Made by a program: the position numbers and the translations under genes | Shown: positions 33,374 to 43,242 of the stretch, piece after piece | Position numbering within the stretch: the stretch's first letter is position 1 | Layout of the letters: every line of letters starts with the position of its first letter | The notes under the pieces: generated by a model | Database searches by the model: none | What the model was told of the DNA's origin: nothing | The model's input: the letters and a program-made list of their open reading frames with translations, nothing else | Source of the DNA: Marinibacterium profundimaris | Lineage (GTDB): Bacteria; Pseudomonadota; Alphaproteobacteria; Rhodobacterales; Rhodobacteraceae | DNA length: 64,000 nucleotides | Direction of reading: 5' to 3' | NCBI RefSeq assembly: GCF_002210095.1 | Contig: NZ_AQQR01000003.1 | Location: 496,001-560,000, forward strand

Positions 33374-34918
33374 ATGCAGCTGAAATGGTCCTACCTGCCT
33401 CCGCTGATGGTCTATTTCGCCGCCGGCGTCTCTGGACTGACCTCGGTCGTGGGCGCGTTCTTCCTGAAGGATTACCTCGACCTCTCGGCGGCCTTCGTGG
33501 CGAGCCTGTCGTTCTGGGCCGGGTTGCCGTGGATCATGAAGATGCCCATGGGCCATATCGTCGATCTGTTCTGGCGCTGGAAAGCGGTGCTGATCCTGTT
33601 CGGCGCGGGGCTCATCACAGGCTCGCTTCTGATCATGTACGGCGTCGTTTCGCGCCCGGCCGAGATGCGGGAGATGCTTTCGCTAGAGACCTGGTACGTG
33701 ATCGCGTTGCTGCTGGCGCCGACGGGCTACGCCATCCAGGACGTGGTGGCCGATGCGATGACCGTCGAGGCGGTGCCACAGGCCGACACGGACGGGCGAC
33801 GCTTCACCCCAGACGAGGCAAAATCGCATCACACGACGATGCAGACGCTGGGCCGCTTCGCCATCATATCGGGCCTGGCCTTCGTCGCCGCCGTGAACAT
33901 CTTCGTCTTCAACGACACCGAAGACATGGCCCGCGAGGCCCGGCTGGCGCTTTATGGGCGGATCTACCTTATCGCACTGGCAATCCCGGTGATCTCGGTC
34001 AGCGGCACGGTGCTGCACGGGATCCTGCTGCGCGCCCGCGCCCGGCGGGGCCAGCCCGTGCAGCGCGACAAGGAAGAGACGGAGGTGAACTGGCAGATCC
34101 TCGGCGGCGGCATCGCCTTCGTGATCCTCAGCATCGGGCTCGGCACATCGGGCCTCGCATTGGCGCAGGAGCTGGTGTTCCTCGCCTCCTTCACCGTGAT
34201 CCTCTATCTGGTATCGCGCCTCCTGAAAGAGCTGGAGCCCGACGCCGCGCGCGTTCTGGTCGGCACCGCGACGGTCATCTTCGTCTTCCGCGCCGTGCCC
34301 CTGCCCGGTCCCGGGCTGACCTGGTTCGAGATCGACGAGCTCGGCTTCGACGAACGCTTCCTCGCGATCCTGTCGCTGATCACCTCGGGGCTGGCGCTGG
34401 TCGGGCTGATCGTGCTGCGCCCGCTGATGGCCAGCCGGTCCATCGCCCGTATCGTCGCGTTGCTGACGGTGGCCTCGGGGTTCCTGTCGCTGCCGAACCT
34501 GGCGCTGTATTACGGGGTGCAGGACTGGACGGCGGCCCATACCGGCGGCATCGTGGACGCGCGCTTTATCGCGATCCTGGACACGGCAATCGAATCCCCG
34601 CTGGGCCAGATCGCAATGGTCCCCATGCTGGCCTGGATTGCGCGCAACGCGCCCGACCACCTGAAGGCGACCTTCTTCGCGGTGATGGCATCCTTCACCA
34701 ACATGGCGCTCTCCGCCAGCAGCCTGGGGACGAAATACCTCAACCAGCTTTTCCTCGTGACGCGCGAAGCCGTCGATCCCGCGACCGGAGAGCAGGTGTC
34801 GACCGCGGATTACTCGCAGCTTGGCTGGCTGCTGATCACCACCGCGGTCATCGGCGTCGTGGCCCCCCTGCTGACGATCCTCTTCATACAGAACTCCCGC
34901 TTCCGCACCACCGAGTGA
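33374..34918 (+). CDS. MFS/BT1-like membrane transporter
   Basis: A 514-residue protein with about 12-14 hydrophobic segments. ATG 33374 (MQLKWSYLPPL) is preceded by GGAGA at a 5-base distance; ATG 33362 would lie upstream of that site. The segments SFWAGLPWIMKMPMGHIVDL and GYAIQDVVADAMTVEAVP resemble the folate-biopterin (BT1) branch of the major facilitator superfamily, including the D-VADA pattern. It could import a pteridine-like or other heterocyclic compound, but the substrate is unknown. It follows the second monooxygenase by 287 bases on the same strand and ends 208 bases before nagB. Membership of either neighbouring unit is uncertain. Confidence 0.72.
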   Translation: MQLKWSYLPPLMVYFAAGVSGLTSVVGAFFLKDYLDLSAAFVASLSFWAGLPWIMKMPMGHIVDLFWRWKAVLILFGAGLITGSLLIMYGVVSRPAEMREMLSLETWYVIALLLAPTGYAIQDVVADAMTVEAVPQADTDGRRFTPDEAKSHHTTMQTLGRFAIISGLAFVAAVNIFVFNDTEDMAREARLALYGRIYLIALAIPVISVSGTVLHGILLRARARRGQPVQRDKEETEVNWQILGGGIAFVILSIGLGTSGLALAQELVFLASFTVILYLVSRLLKELEPDAARVLVGTATVIFVFRAVPLPGPGLTWFEIDELGFDERFLAILSLITSGLALVGLIVLRPLMASRSIARIVALLTVASGFLSLPNLALYYGVQDWTAAHTGGIVDARFIAILDTAIESPLGQIAMVPMLAWIARNAPDHLKATFFAVMASFTNMALSASSLGTKYLNQLFLVTREAVDPATGEQVSTADYSQLGWLLITTAVIGVVAPLLTILFIQNSRFRTTE

Positions 34919-35022
34919 TCCGCGCTCCTTCGAGTCCTCCGGCAAGTCGCGCAACAGGGTCAATGGCATATCGCACGTCCCGCGGCCCTCCGGCAGGGCA
35001 CAGGCGATGCGTGTCAGACACA

Positions 35023-35042
35023 AATAGTACCAAAAAGATACC
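35023..35042 (+). promoter_or_regulatory. Candidate NagR (GntR-UTRA) operator before nagB
   Basis: AATAGTACCAAAAAGATACC lies 85 bases upstream of the nagB start. Its reverse complement begins GGTATCTTTTTGGTAC, which matches GGTCACCTTTTGGAAC at 38802 before the sugar-binding-protein gene at most positions. Both sites are followed within a few bases by CGGTTGA. The operon encodes a GntR-UTRA regulator, so these are its likely targets. Confidence 0.5.
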
Positions 35043-35126
35043 GGTTGAACGGGGCGGTCCTTTTTGCAATGCTGCGCTTCATCAACGACGGGATGGCGCC
35101 GGGCAGAGTGGCGCGGAAAGGCACAT

Positions 35127-35942
35127 GTGAAGGTTCTCATCTTTCGCTCTCGCGAGCGGGCGGTTGTCCGTGCGGCTGGGGAAATCGTGCAGCAGCTGCA
35201 GGCGCGGCCAGCCTCGGTTCTGGGGCTTGCGACCGGGGGCACAATGGACCCGGTCTATGCCGCGCTGATCGCGGCGGCGCGCGATGGACAGGTCGCGTTC
35301 GACCGGGCGACGATGTTCAACCTTGACGAATACGTCGGCGTCCCCCCGGACCATCCCCGCAGCTACGAACATTACATGCGCACGCATTTCTTCGATGCGC
35401 TGAACCTGCCCGACCGTACCTGGCGCCTGCCCCGCGGCGATGCGCCGGATCCGGCGGCCGAGGCCGAGGCCTACGAGGCGCGCATCGCCGAGGCCGGCGG
35501 CATCGACCTGCAGCTTCTGGGGATCGGCGCCAACGGGCATATCGGCTTCAACGAGCCCAGCTCATCGCTGTCGTCCCGCACCCGGGTCAAGACCCTGCAC
35601 CGGCGCACCCGGGACGACAACGCGCGCTTCTTCGGACCCGACGAGGTGGTGCCGACGACGGCCATCACCATGGGCATCGCCACGATCCTAGACAGCCGCC
35701 ATGCGCTGCTGCTGGCCACCGGCGCAGCCAAGGCACAGGCCGTGGCCGCCATGATCGAAGGTCCGGTCAGCGCCCGCTGCCCGGCCTCGGCGCTGCAGCT
35801 GCACCGCCACGCGACGGTGGTGCTGGACGAAGACGCCGCCCAGGCGCTGGAGCTGCGCGACTATTACGACACCGTCCACCCCGACGGAGAGGACGGGCAG
35901 ATGCCCGCCATGCGCATCCCCGGGCTGGAGCCGCAGGCATGA
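35127..35942 (+). CDS. nagB: Glucosamine-6-phosphate deaminase
   Basis: A 271-residue cytoplasmic enzyme converting glucosamine-6-phosphate to fructose-6-phosphate and ammonia. Family motifs: LATGGTMDPVYAAL (phosphate loop), MFNLDEYVGV (catalytic Asp) and LLGIGANGHIGFNEP (catalytic His). The start is GTG 35127, giving VKVLIFRSRERAV; a longer frame from 35064 has no family-like N-terminus. The terminal allosteric region of E. coli NagB is partly shortened. It is the first gene of the nag operon, and its end overlaps the kinase gene (ATGA). Confidence 0.93.
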   Translation: MKVLIFRSRERAVVRAAGEIVQQLQARPASVLGLATGGTMDPVYAALIAAARDGQVAFDRATMFNLDEYVGVPPDHPRSYEHYMRTHFFDALNLPDRTWRLPRGDAPDPAAEAEAYEARIAEAGGIDLQLLGIGANGHIGFNEPSSSLSSRTRVKTLHRRTRDDNARFFGPDEVVPTTAITMGIATILDSRHALLLATGAAKAQAVAAMIEGPVSARCPASALQLHRHATVVLDEDAAQALELRDYYDTVHPDGEDGQMPAMRIPGLEPQA

Positions 35943-36904
35943 CCGGGGGTGCCGGCGGGACATTCGAGGCAGAGCTGATCCTCTGCGTCGACGGCGGCGG
36001 CACCTCGACCCGGGCACGGCTTTACAGCGCTTCCGGCGACCGGCTGGCCGAGGCCCGGGCCGGATCCTGCAACGTCTCCACGGATCCGCTGGAATCCGCG
36101 GCCAGTGTCGCGGAGGCCTGGCAGCACTGCGCGGCGTCCATCGCGCATGACCCCGCCCAGCTCGGAGCGGTGCGCAGCGTCATCGGCGCCGCCGGCACCC
36201 TGCCCCCGAAAAGCCGGGCCGCCTTCGAGGCTGCGCTGCCCGCCTTCGCCAGCTGCGAGATCGTGACCGACGGATATGCCGCCCTGATCGGCGCCGGCGG
36301 CGGACGGCCCGGCGGGCTGCTGATCGCCGGCACCGGCGCGGTGGCCCACCGGCTGCTGGAAGACGGCCGCTCGATCCGGCGCGACGGCTTCGGCTGGGCC
36401 GGCGGCGACCGGGGCTCCGGCTTCTGGATCGGCCGCAAGGTGCTGCGCCACGGCGTCCGCACGCTCGAGGGGCTGGCCCCCGAAACCCTGCTGTCGCGCG
36501 TGCTGCTCGACCGGCTTGGCGGCTTCCAGGGCTACCAGGACATGGCCTCCAGCCTGCGGCCGGTCCATGTCGCCGGGCTCGCTCCACTGGCGCTGGAGGC
36601 GGCGGAGGCGGGCTGCCCCAGGGCCCGGCAGATCCTGAACGATGCCACCGGCCAGTTGGCGGAACTGGTCGGCCTGCTGGACCTGCCCAAGGACGCGCCG
36701 CTCTACTTCCAGGGCGGGCTGGCCGAGGCGCTGCGCGACGGGCTTGCGGAGCGGATCGGGCGCGGGTTTCAGACCTCCCAGGCCGATGCGGTCGAAGGCT
36801 GCCGCCTGATCGCCATGGGCCTGGCCCCGCGCGAGATCACGGCCGCCGTCGGATACCCGGACCCATCCCTGGTCCAGGACAGACCGGAGGCAGGCAAGCC
36901 ATGA
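35939..36904 (+). CDS. N-acetylglucosamine kinase-like ATPase (BadF/BadG family)
   Basis: A 321-residue sugar kinase of the actin-like ATPase fold. CVDGGGTSTRARL is the phosphate-1 motif near residue 15, LLIAGTGAVAHR is phosphate-2 and GWAGGDRGSGFWIGRKVL follows, as in GlcNAc kinases of the NagK/BadF family. It phosphorylates the imported amino sugar to the 6-phosphate that NagA and NagB then use; an ABC-imported sugar needs such a kinase, since no PTS is present. It overlaps nagB and the regulator gene by four bases each. Confidence 0.88.
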   Translation: MTGGAGGTFEAELILCVDGGGTSTRARLYSASGDRLAEARAGSCNVSTDPLESAASVAEAWQHCAASIAHDPAQLGAVRSVIGAAGTLPPKSRAAFEAALPAFASCEIVTDGYAALIGAGGGRPGGLLIAGTGAVAHRLLEDGRSIRRDGFGWAGGDRGSGFWIGRKVLRHGVRTLEGLAPETLLSRVLLDRLGGFQGYQDMASSLRPVHVAGLAPLALEAAEAGCPRARQILNDATGQLAELVGLLDLPKDAPLYFQGGLAEALRDGLAERIGRGFQTSQADAVEGCRLIAMGLAPREITAAVGYPDPSLVQDRPEAGKP

Positions 36905-37647
36905 CCACCGACACGCTGATCGCCTTTCTGACGTCCCGGATGGAAACCGCGTCGTCCGGCCTGCGCAGCGCCCAGCTGGCCCGCGCGATCGAAAGCGCGG
37001 TGCGCGAAGGCCACCTGATGCCCGGCGACGCGCTGCCCTCGGAACGCAAGCTTTGCGAACAGCTGACCGTCTCGCGCACCACCCTGCGCCGGGCGCTGGC
37101 GCTGCTGGAAGACAGCGGCGTGGTCGACCGGCGCCTGGGATCGGGCACCTTCATCACCCCGCGCGTCCTGTCGCCCAAGGCGCCGCTCACGGGGTTTACA
37201 CAGGACATGCAGAGCCGGGGCATGACGCCGGTGAACCGCGTGCTCTCGAAACAGGTCGGTGCGATTCATCCCGACGAAAGCTTCAACCTCGGGCTCGCGC
37301 CCGGTTCGCGCGTGATGCGGCTGGAACGGCTGCGCGCGACCGAGGAATCGATCCTCTGCCTGGAGCACGCGGTTGTTCCGCTGTCCACGGTCGGCGCGGA
37401 TTTCGACCCGTCCGGATCGCTTTATGCCGCGATGGAGGCCAACGGTATGCGCCCGGTGAAGGTCGTGCAACGCTACGGCGCCACGCTGGCCACGCCCGAG
37501 ATGGCCCGCCATCTGGAAGTGCCCGTCGATTCGGCCCTGATGGTGCTGCACCGCCTGGGCTTCGCCTCGGACGACAGGGCGGTCGAATTCACCCGGTCCT
37601 ATTTCAAGGGCGACCGCTTCTACATCTCAACCGAACTGGACATCTGA
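36901..37647 (+). CDS. GntR-family regulator with UTRA domain (NagR-like)
   Basis: A 248-residue regulator: winged helix-turn-helix at ~18-85 (ALPSERKLCEQLTVSRTTLRRAL, then GSGTFITP) and a C-terminal UTRA effector domain (~95-245) ending VEFTRSYFKGDRFYISTELD, the standard HutC/NagR C-terminus. UTRA domains of this type bind phosphorylated amino sugars such as GlcNAc-6-P or GlcN-6-P. It lies inside the nag operon, overlapping the kinase stop, and its final A is also the first base of nagA. Candidate operators lie at 35023 and 38802. Confidence 0.92.
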   Translation: MTTDTLIAFLTSRMETASSGLRSAQLARAIESAVREGHLMPGDALPSERKLCEQLTVSRTTLRRALALLEDSGVVDRRLGSGTFITPRVLSPKAPLTGFTQDMQSRGMTPVNRVLSKQVGAIHPDESFNLGLAPGSRVMRLERLRATEESILCLEHAVVPLSTVGADFDPSGSLYAAMEANGMRPVKVVQRYGATLATPEMARHLEVPVDSALMVLHRLGFASDDRAVEFTRSYFKGDRFYISTELDI

Positions 37648-38768
37648 TGACCGACGCACAGGCCGCCGAGGGCCATATTCTCACGCCCAATGGCTGGGTC
37701 GACGGCCGTGTCCTCTTTGACGGCACGCGGATCAGGGCGCTGGAGGGCCGGAAGCTGGCGACGGGCGAGACGCCAAAGGCGCCGTTCGTGCTGCCCGGTT
37801 TCATCGATCCGCATGTTCATGGCGGCGGCGGCAAGGATTGTCTCGAAAGCGTCGATGCCGTGCGCACCATGGTGCGCTTCCATGGCGAGAACGGCACGGT
37901 CGCGATCCTGCCCACCACCTCTACCTCGACCGCGCCGGTGATCGAGGGCACGCTGGACAACATCGCCGGTGCCATGGCCGCCCCCCAGCCGGGCGAGGCC
38001 GAGATCCGCGGCGCCCATCTCGAAGGGCCCTTCATCAATCCGCGCCGGCTTGGCGCACAGGATCCGCCGATGGACGGCGACGTCGAACTGGCCGCGAAAT
38101 GGGCCGCGATGGTGCCGCTGCGCGTCGCTACGGTCGCGCCCGAAATCCCCGGCGGCATGGATGTCGCGAAGCTGCTGGCCGCCGGTGGCACCCGCGTCCA
38201 GATCGGCCATTCCGAGGCAGATCTGGACACGATCGACGCCGCCTTCGCCAACGGCTACACCGGGTTCACCCATCTCTTCAATGCCATGTCGCCAGTCGAT
38301 CACAAGGCCCCCGGCGTTGCCTCCTGGGCGCTGGCCCATGCCACCCATGCCGAGATCGTCGGCGACCTGCGCCACGTGAAGCCCGCCACGCTGCTGGCGG
38401 CGGTCCGCGCGATCCCGCAGATCTATGCCATCACAGATGCCGTGGGCGTGGCCGGGCTGCCGGACGGAGAGATCACGACCCGCGGCGGCCGGCGCACCGT
38501 GGTCAAGAACGGGCTGGACATCCACCTTAAGGACCACCCCGAGACCCGCGCCGGCAGTGCCGCGACCATGATCAAGGTGTTCCAGTCCCTTCTGTGGCTG
38601 GGCCTGCCGATCGAGCTTGTCTCGGCCATGACCTCGACCCGGACGGCGGATTACCTGGGCTTCTCCGATCTCGGCCGCATCATGCCCGGCCAGACCGCCT
38701 CGCTTGTCGTGCTCGATGCCGCCCACACGCTCACGCAGGTCTTCGTCAGGGGCCGCCCGATCCTGTGA
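37647..38768 (+). CDS. nagA: N-acetylglucosamine-6-phosphate deacetylase
   Basis: A 373-residue metallo-amidohydrolase removing acetate from GlcNAc-6-phosphate. Start ATG 37647 overlaps the regulator stop (TGATG). Motifs are PHVHGGGG (HxH), HLEGPF (metal Glu), IGHSEA (His), THLFNAMSP (His) and ITDAVG (catalytic Asp). The order nagB-kinase-nagR-nagA is a compact catabolic unit. Unlike the ABC genes downstream, no gap separates these four genes. Confidence 0.95.
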   Translation: MTDAQAAEGHILTPNGWVDGRVLFDGTRIRALEGRKLATGETPKAPFVLPGFIDPHVHGGGGKDCLESVDAVRTMVRFHGENGTVAILPTTSTSTAPVIEGTLDNIAGAMAAPQPGEAEIRGAHLEGPFINPRRLGAQDPPMDGDVELAAKWAAMVPLRVATVAPEIPGGMDVAKLLAAGGTRVQIGHSEADLDTIDAAFANGYTGFTHLFNAMSPVDHKAPGVASWALAHATHAEIVGDLRHVKPATLLAAVRAIPQIYAITDAVGVAGLPDGEITTRGGRRTVVKNGLDIHLKDHPETRAGSAATMIKVFQSLLWLGLPIELVSAMTSTRTADYLGFSDLGRIMPGQTASLVVLDAAHTLTQVFVRGRPIL

Positions 38769-38801
38769 TTTTCCGTGCACCGGGTGGCCCGGCCCTAAAT
38801 T

Positions 38802-38822
38802 GGTCACCTTTTGGAACCTTAT
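38802..38822 (+). promoter_or_regulatory. Candidate NagR operator before the sugar transporter genes
   Basis: GGTCACCTTTTGGAACCTTAT shares GGT, the central C-TTTT-GG-AC core and the flanking T-rich end with the reverse complement of the site before nagB. It is followed by CGGTTGATAATT. It lies 69 bases before the binding-protein start, consistent with a second promoter under the same regulator. Confidence 0.5.
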
Positions 38823-38890
38823 CGGTTGATAATTGGCGCTATCTGGGCTGAGATCGGCATACAAGAAATTCCATCAGGGAACCGAATCCG

Positions 38891-40156
38891 ATGAAACACC
38901 ACCGTCTCCCCGCCATCTCCGTCATGGCGCTCCTTGCCGCGGCCGGACCGGCCCTGGCCCAGGACGTGGCCGAACTGACCATCGAGAGCTGGCGCAACGA
39001 CGACCTGCTGATCTGGCGCAACGAGATCCTGCCGGCCTTCAACGACGCGCATCCCGACATCAATGTCACCTTCGCGCCGACCGTCTCGACGCAGTACAAC
39101 GCCTCGCTCAACGCCAAGCTCGACAGCGGCACAGCCGGTGACATCATCACCTGCCGGCCCTTCGACCTGTCGCTGTCGATGTTCCAGCGCGGCCAGCTGG
39201 CCGACCTGACCGACCTCGAGGGGATGGAGAACTTCTCCGACCTCGCCAAGGTCGCCTGGTCCACCGATGACGGCGGCTCGACCTTCTGCGTGCCGATGGC
39301 TTCGGTTCTGCACGGCTTCATCTACAACAAGGACGCCTTCGCCGAGCTTGGCCTGGAAACGCCGACCACGATCGACGAATTCTGGGCGGTGGCCGACGCG
39401 ATCAAGGAAGATGGCAGCTACATCCCGATGACCATCGGCGTGGCCGATGAATGGGGCACTGCCTCGATGGGCTACCAGAATATCGGCCCGACCTATTACA
39501 AGGGTGAAGAGGGACGCCTGGCCGTGATCGAGGGCACCGAGGCGCTGACCGATGACGCCTGGGTCGACCCGTACCGCGTGCTGGCCCGCTGGGCCGATTA
39601 CCTTGGGCCCGGTTACTCGGCCCAGTCCTATGCCGACAGCCAGAACATGTTCACCCTGGGCCGCGCCGCCATGTTCCCCGGCGGCTCCTGGGAGACCGCG
39701 CCGTTCGAAGGCCAGGGCGCCTTCTTTGAAATGGGCGCCTTCCCGCCCCCTCGCCTGAGTGCGGACGAGCCCTGCTATGTCACCGACCACCCGGACATCG
39801 CGCTTGGCATGAACGCGGCGACCGAGCATCCCGAGGCGGTGAAGACCTTCCTCAACTGGGTCGCCTCGGATGAATTCGCGCAGCTCTACGCCACGAACCT
39901 GCCGGGCTTCTTCCCGCTGGCCGATGCCGAGGTGACCGTCGACAACCCGCTGGCGCAGGACTTCCTGGCCATGCGCAGCGAATGCGAGACCACGATCCGC
40001 CCCTTCTACCAGATCCTGTCGCGGGGCGATCAAAGCCTGGAAGAACTGAACAAGGTCGTCTCGGCCGCCGTCATCGCCGGCTCGGAAACCCCGGAAGGCG
40101 CGGCAGAGCGCATGCAGTCGGCGCTGGCCGACTGGTACGAGCCGCAGCAGAACTGA
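38891..40156 (+). CDS. Sugar ABC transporter binding protein (SBP_bac_1, probable GlcNAc/chitooligosaccharide)
   Basis: A 421-residue exported protein with a signal peptide ending at GPALA (residue ~23). The mature start is LTIESWRNDDLLIWRNEILPAF, and SGTAGDIITCRPFDLSLS and GRAAMFPGGSWE are typical of type-1 sugar receptors (MalE/UgpB class). It follows nagA after 122 bases with its own candidate NagR operator. GlcNAc, chitobiose or a related amino sugar is the likely ligand because of the operon; specificity cannot be read directly. A GC hairpin follows the gene, as expected for a receptor made in excess. Confidence 0.92.
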   Translation: MKHHRLPAISVMALLAAAGPALAQDVAELTIESWRNDDLLIWRNEILPAFNDAHPDINVTFAPTVSTQYNASLNAKLDSGTAGDIITCRPFDLSLSMFQRGQLADLTDLEGMENFSDLAKVAWSTDDGGSTFCVPMASVLHGFIYNKDAFAELGLETPTTIDEFWAVADAIKEDGSYIPMTIGVADEWGTASMGYQNIGPTYYKGEEGRLAVIEGTEALTDDAWVDPYRVLARWADYLGPGYSAQSYADSQNMFTLGRAAMFPGGSWETAPFEGQGAFFEMGAFPPPRLSADEPCYVTDHPDIALGMNAATEHPEAVKTFLNWVASDEFAQLYATNLPGFFPLADAEVTVDNPLAQDFLAMRSECETTIRPFYQILSRGDQSLEELNKVVSAAVIAGSETPEGAAERMQSALADWYEPQQN

Positions 40157-40178
40157 TCCGGACGGATCCCTGACACCA

Positions 40179-40206
40179 ACCGGCGCCGCCCCCCGGCGGG
40201 GCCGGT
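40179..40206 (+). promoter_or_regulatory. Hairpin between receptor and permease genes
   Basis: ACCGGCGCCGCC and GGCGGGGCCGGT form a 12-base stem with one mismatch around a CCCC loop. It starts 22 bases after the receptor stop and has no U-run. Stems in this place commonly shield receptor mRNA from 3' decay and lower permease expression. Confidence 0.55.
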
Positions 40207-40229
40207 TTCGCAGAAGATTTGGATGCAAG

Positions 40230-41180
40230 ATGGCGACCACCGATCACACCGCGCCAGTGGCCACCGGGAAACGCCCGCGGCGCTGGCATATTCCCCTGCT
40301 GCTGGCCCCGGCGGCCATCGTCTACACGCTGGTCATGATCTGGCCTCTGGTCGACAGCCTCCGCCTGTCCTTCTTCGACGAGGGCGCGCCGGGCGAACGG
40401 ATCTTCGTGGGCCTGCAGAACTACCGCGCGCTGTTCGGCAGCGACCTGTGGTGGGGCCAGTTCTGGAACGCGCTGGTCAACAACTTCGAATTCTTCGCGA
40501 TCCACATGCTGGTGCAGAACCCGATCGGGATCGCGCTGGCCGCGATCCTGTCCTTGCCGGCCCTGCGCGGCAAGACGGTCTACCGCACCATCTTCTTCAT
40601 TCCCGCCGTACTCTCCTATGTCATCGTGGGCTTCGTCTGGCGGCTGATCCTGTCGCCCACCTGGGGCATCGCGCCGGATCTTCTGGACCGCATCGGGCTG
40701 GGCTTCCTCTACCAGCCCTGGCTGGGACAGACCGACACCGCGCTCATCACCCTGTCGCTGATCTCGGTCTGGCAGTTCATCGGCATCCCGATGATGCTGA
40801 TCTATGCCGCCCTCCTGTCGATCCCGGACGAGCTGATCGAAGCCGCCGAATGCGACGGGATCACCGGGGTCGCGCAGTTCTTCAAGATCAAGCTGCCGCT
40901 GCTCTGGCCGTCGATCGGGATCATCTCGATCCTGACCTTCGTGGGCAATTTCAACGCCTTCGACCTGGTCTACGTCACCCAGGGGCCCTTTGCGGCGCCG
41001 GATGGCTCGACCGACCTGCTGGGCACCTTCCTGTTCCGGACCTTCTTCGGCTCGACCTCGCAGCTGGGCGATCCCTACATGGGGGCCACCATCGCGACGG
41101 CCATGTTCGGCATCATCGTCATCGGCGTTCTGCTGTATCTCTTCGGGATCCAGCGCCGCCTGACCTACTACCAGATGTAA
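40230..41180 (+). CDS. Sugar ABC permease (MalF type)
   Basis: A 316-residue permease with six predicted helices and the EAA loop DELIEAAECDGITGVAQFFKIKLPLLWP. The N-terminus is basic (KRPRRWH) before the first helix at ~20-40. It forms the channel with the MalG-type protein encoded 9 bases downstream and is fuelled by the MalK-type ATPase at 42079. It belongs to the CUT1 importer class that transports oligosaccharides and amino sugars. Confidence 0.93.
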   Translation: MATTDHTAPVATGKRPRRWHIPLLLAPAAIVYTLVMIWPLVDSLRLSFFDEGAPGERIFVGLQNYRALFGSDLWWGQFWNALVNNFEFFAIHMLVQNPIGIALAAILSLPALRGKTVYRTIFFIPAVLSYVIVGFVWRLILSPTWGIAPDLLDRIGLGFLYQPWLGQTDTALITLSLISVWQFIGIPMMLIYAALLSIPDELIEAAECDGITGVAQFFKIKLPLLWPSIGIISILTFVGNFNAFDLVYVTQGPFAAPDGSTDLLGTFLFRTFFGSTSQLGDPYMGATIATAMFGIIVIGVLLYLFGIQRRLTYYQM

Positions 41181-41189
41181 GGGCTGCGC

Positions 41190-42035
41190 ATGTTCCGGAC
41201 CTCCGCCCGCCAGAACCCGCTGCGCTCGAGTGCGCTGCATCTTGTGCTGATCGTCTACACGCTGATCTGCGTGGCCCCGATCCTGCTGATCATCATGAAC
41301 TCCTTCAAGTCGCGCCGCGGCATCTTCGGTGCCCCACTGGAGTTTCCCCGGGGCGAGACCTTCTCGCTTGAAGGCTACGAGACGGTGTTCACCATCGGGA
41401 ACTTCCCGCTTTACTTCCAGAACAGCCTGATCGTCACCATCGTCTCGCTTCTGCTGACCGTTGTTTTCGGCGCCATGGCCGCCTTCGCCCTGTCCGAGTA
41501 CCGCTATCGCGGGCGCGAGATCCTGACGCTGTACATGATCCTCGGCCTGATGGTGCCGATCCGGCTGGGCACGGTGGGCATCCTGAACATGATGGCCGCT
41601 GCCGGGATCTCGAACACGCTGACCGCGCTGATCCTGGTCTATACAGCGCAGCACCTGCCGCTGGCGATCTTCGTGATGTCCGAACTGATGCGCCAGGTGT
41701 CGGACGACCTGAAGAATGCGGCGCGGATCGACGGGCTGTCGGAATACCGGATCCTGTTCCGGCTGGTCATGCCGGTGATGCGCCCCGCCATCGCCACCAT
41801 CGCCGTCTTCACCATGATCCCGATCTGGAACGACCTGTGGTTTCCGCTGGTCCTCGCCCCCTCGGAAGAGACGCGGACCGTCACGCTGGGCGCGCAGTTC
41901 TTCATCGGCCAGTTCGTCACCAACTGGAGCGCGGTTCTCGCCGCCCTGTCGCTGGCGATCATCCCGATGCTGGTGCTCTACATGCTGTTCTCGCGCCAGA
42001 TCATTCGCGGCATCACCTCGGGGGCCGTGAAATGA
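41190..42035 (+). CDS. Sugar ABC permease (MalG type)
   Basis: A 281-residue permease of the CUT1 class. The EAA loop is DDLKNAARIDGLSEYRILFRLVMPVMRP, and the N-terminal segment NSFKSRRGIFGAPL is typical of MalG-type proteins. Six helices are expected. It follows the MalF-type gene by 9 bases. In the TM3-4 region, MVPIRLGTVGILNMMAAAG fits members for N-acetylated sugars or glycerol-phosphate-like ligands, though not decisively. Confidence 0.93.
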   Translation: MFRTSARQNPLRSSALHLVLIVYTLICVAPILLIIMNSFKSRRGIFGAPLEFPRGETFSLEGYETVFTIGNFPLYFQNSLIVTIVSLLLTVVFGAMAAFALSEYRYRGREILTLYMILGLMVPIRLGTVGILNMMAAAGISNTLTALILVYTAQHLPLAIFVMSELMRQVSDDLKNAARIDGLSEYRILFRLVMPVMRPAIATIAVFTMIPIWNDLWFPLVLAPSEETRTVTLGAQFFIGQFVTNWSAVLAALSLAIIPMLVLYMLFSRQIIRGITSGAVK

Positions 42036-42078
42036 TGACCCGGTCGTCCCACCACCCCATCCATGACGGAGACCTCTG

Positions 42079-43137
<1,059 letters not shown>

Positions 43138-43242
43138 GCCACACCCCGGCCCGGTCCGCCTTGCGCCCCTTCTCCTGGCGGCCACGCGATGTCATCATGA
43201 CCGGCGGCACCCGGCCCGTGCCCCGACCCCAAGGACGACGAC

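Noticed and set aside
32998-35130. A 710-codon plus-strand frame overlapping the transporter at 33374
   Set aside because: It covers the membrane transporter in another frame and encodes Arg/Gly/Ala-rich sequence; the 33374 frame has hydrophobic helices and a ribosome binding site.
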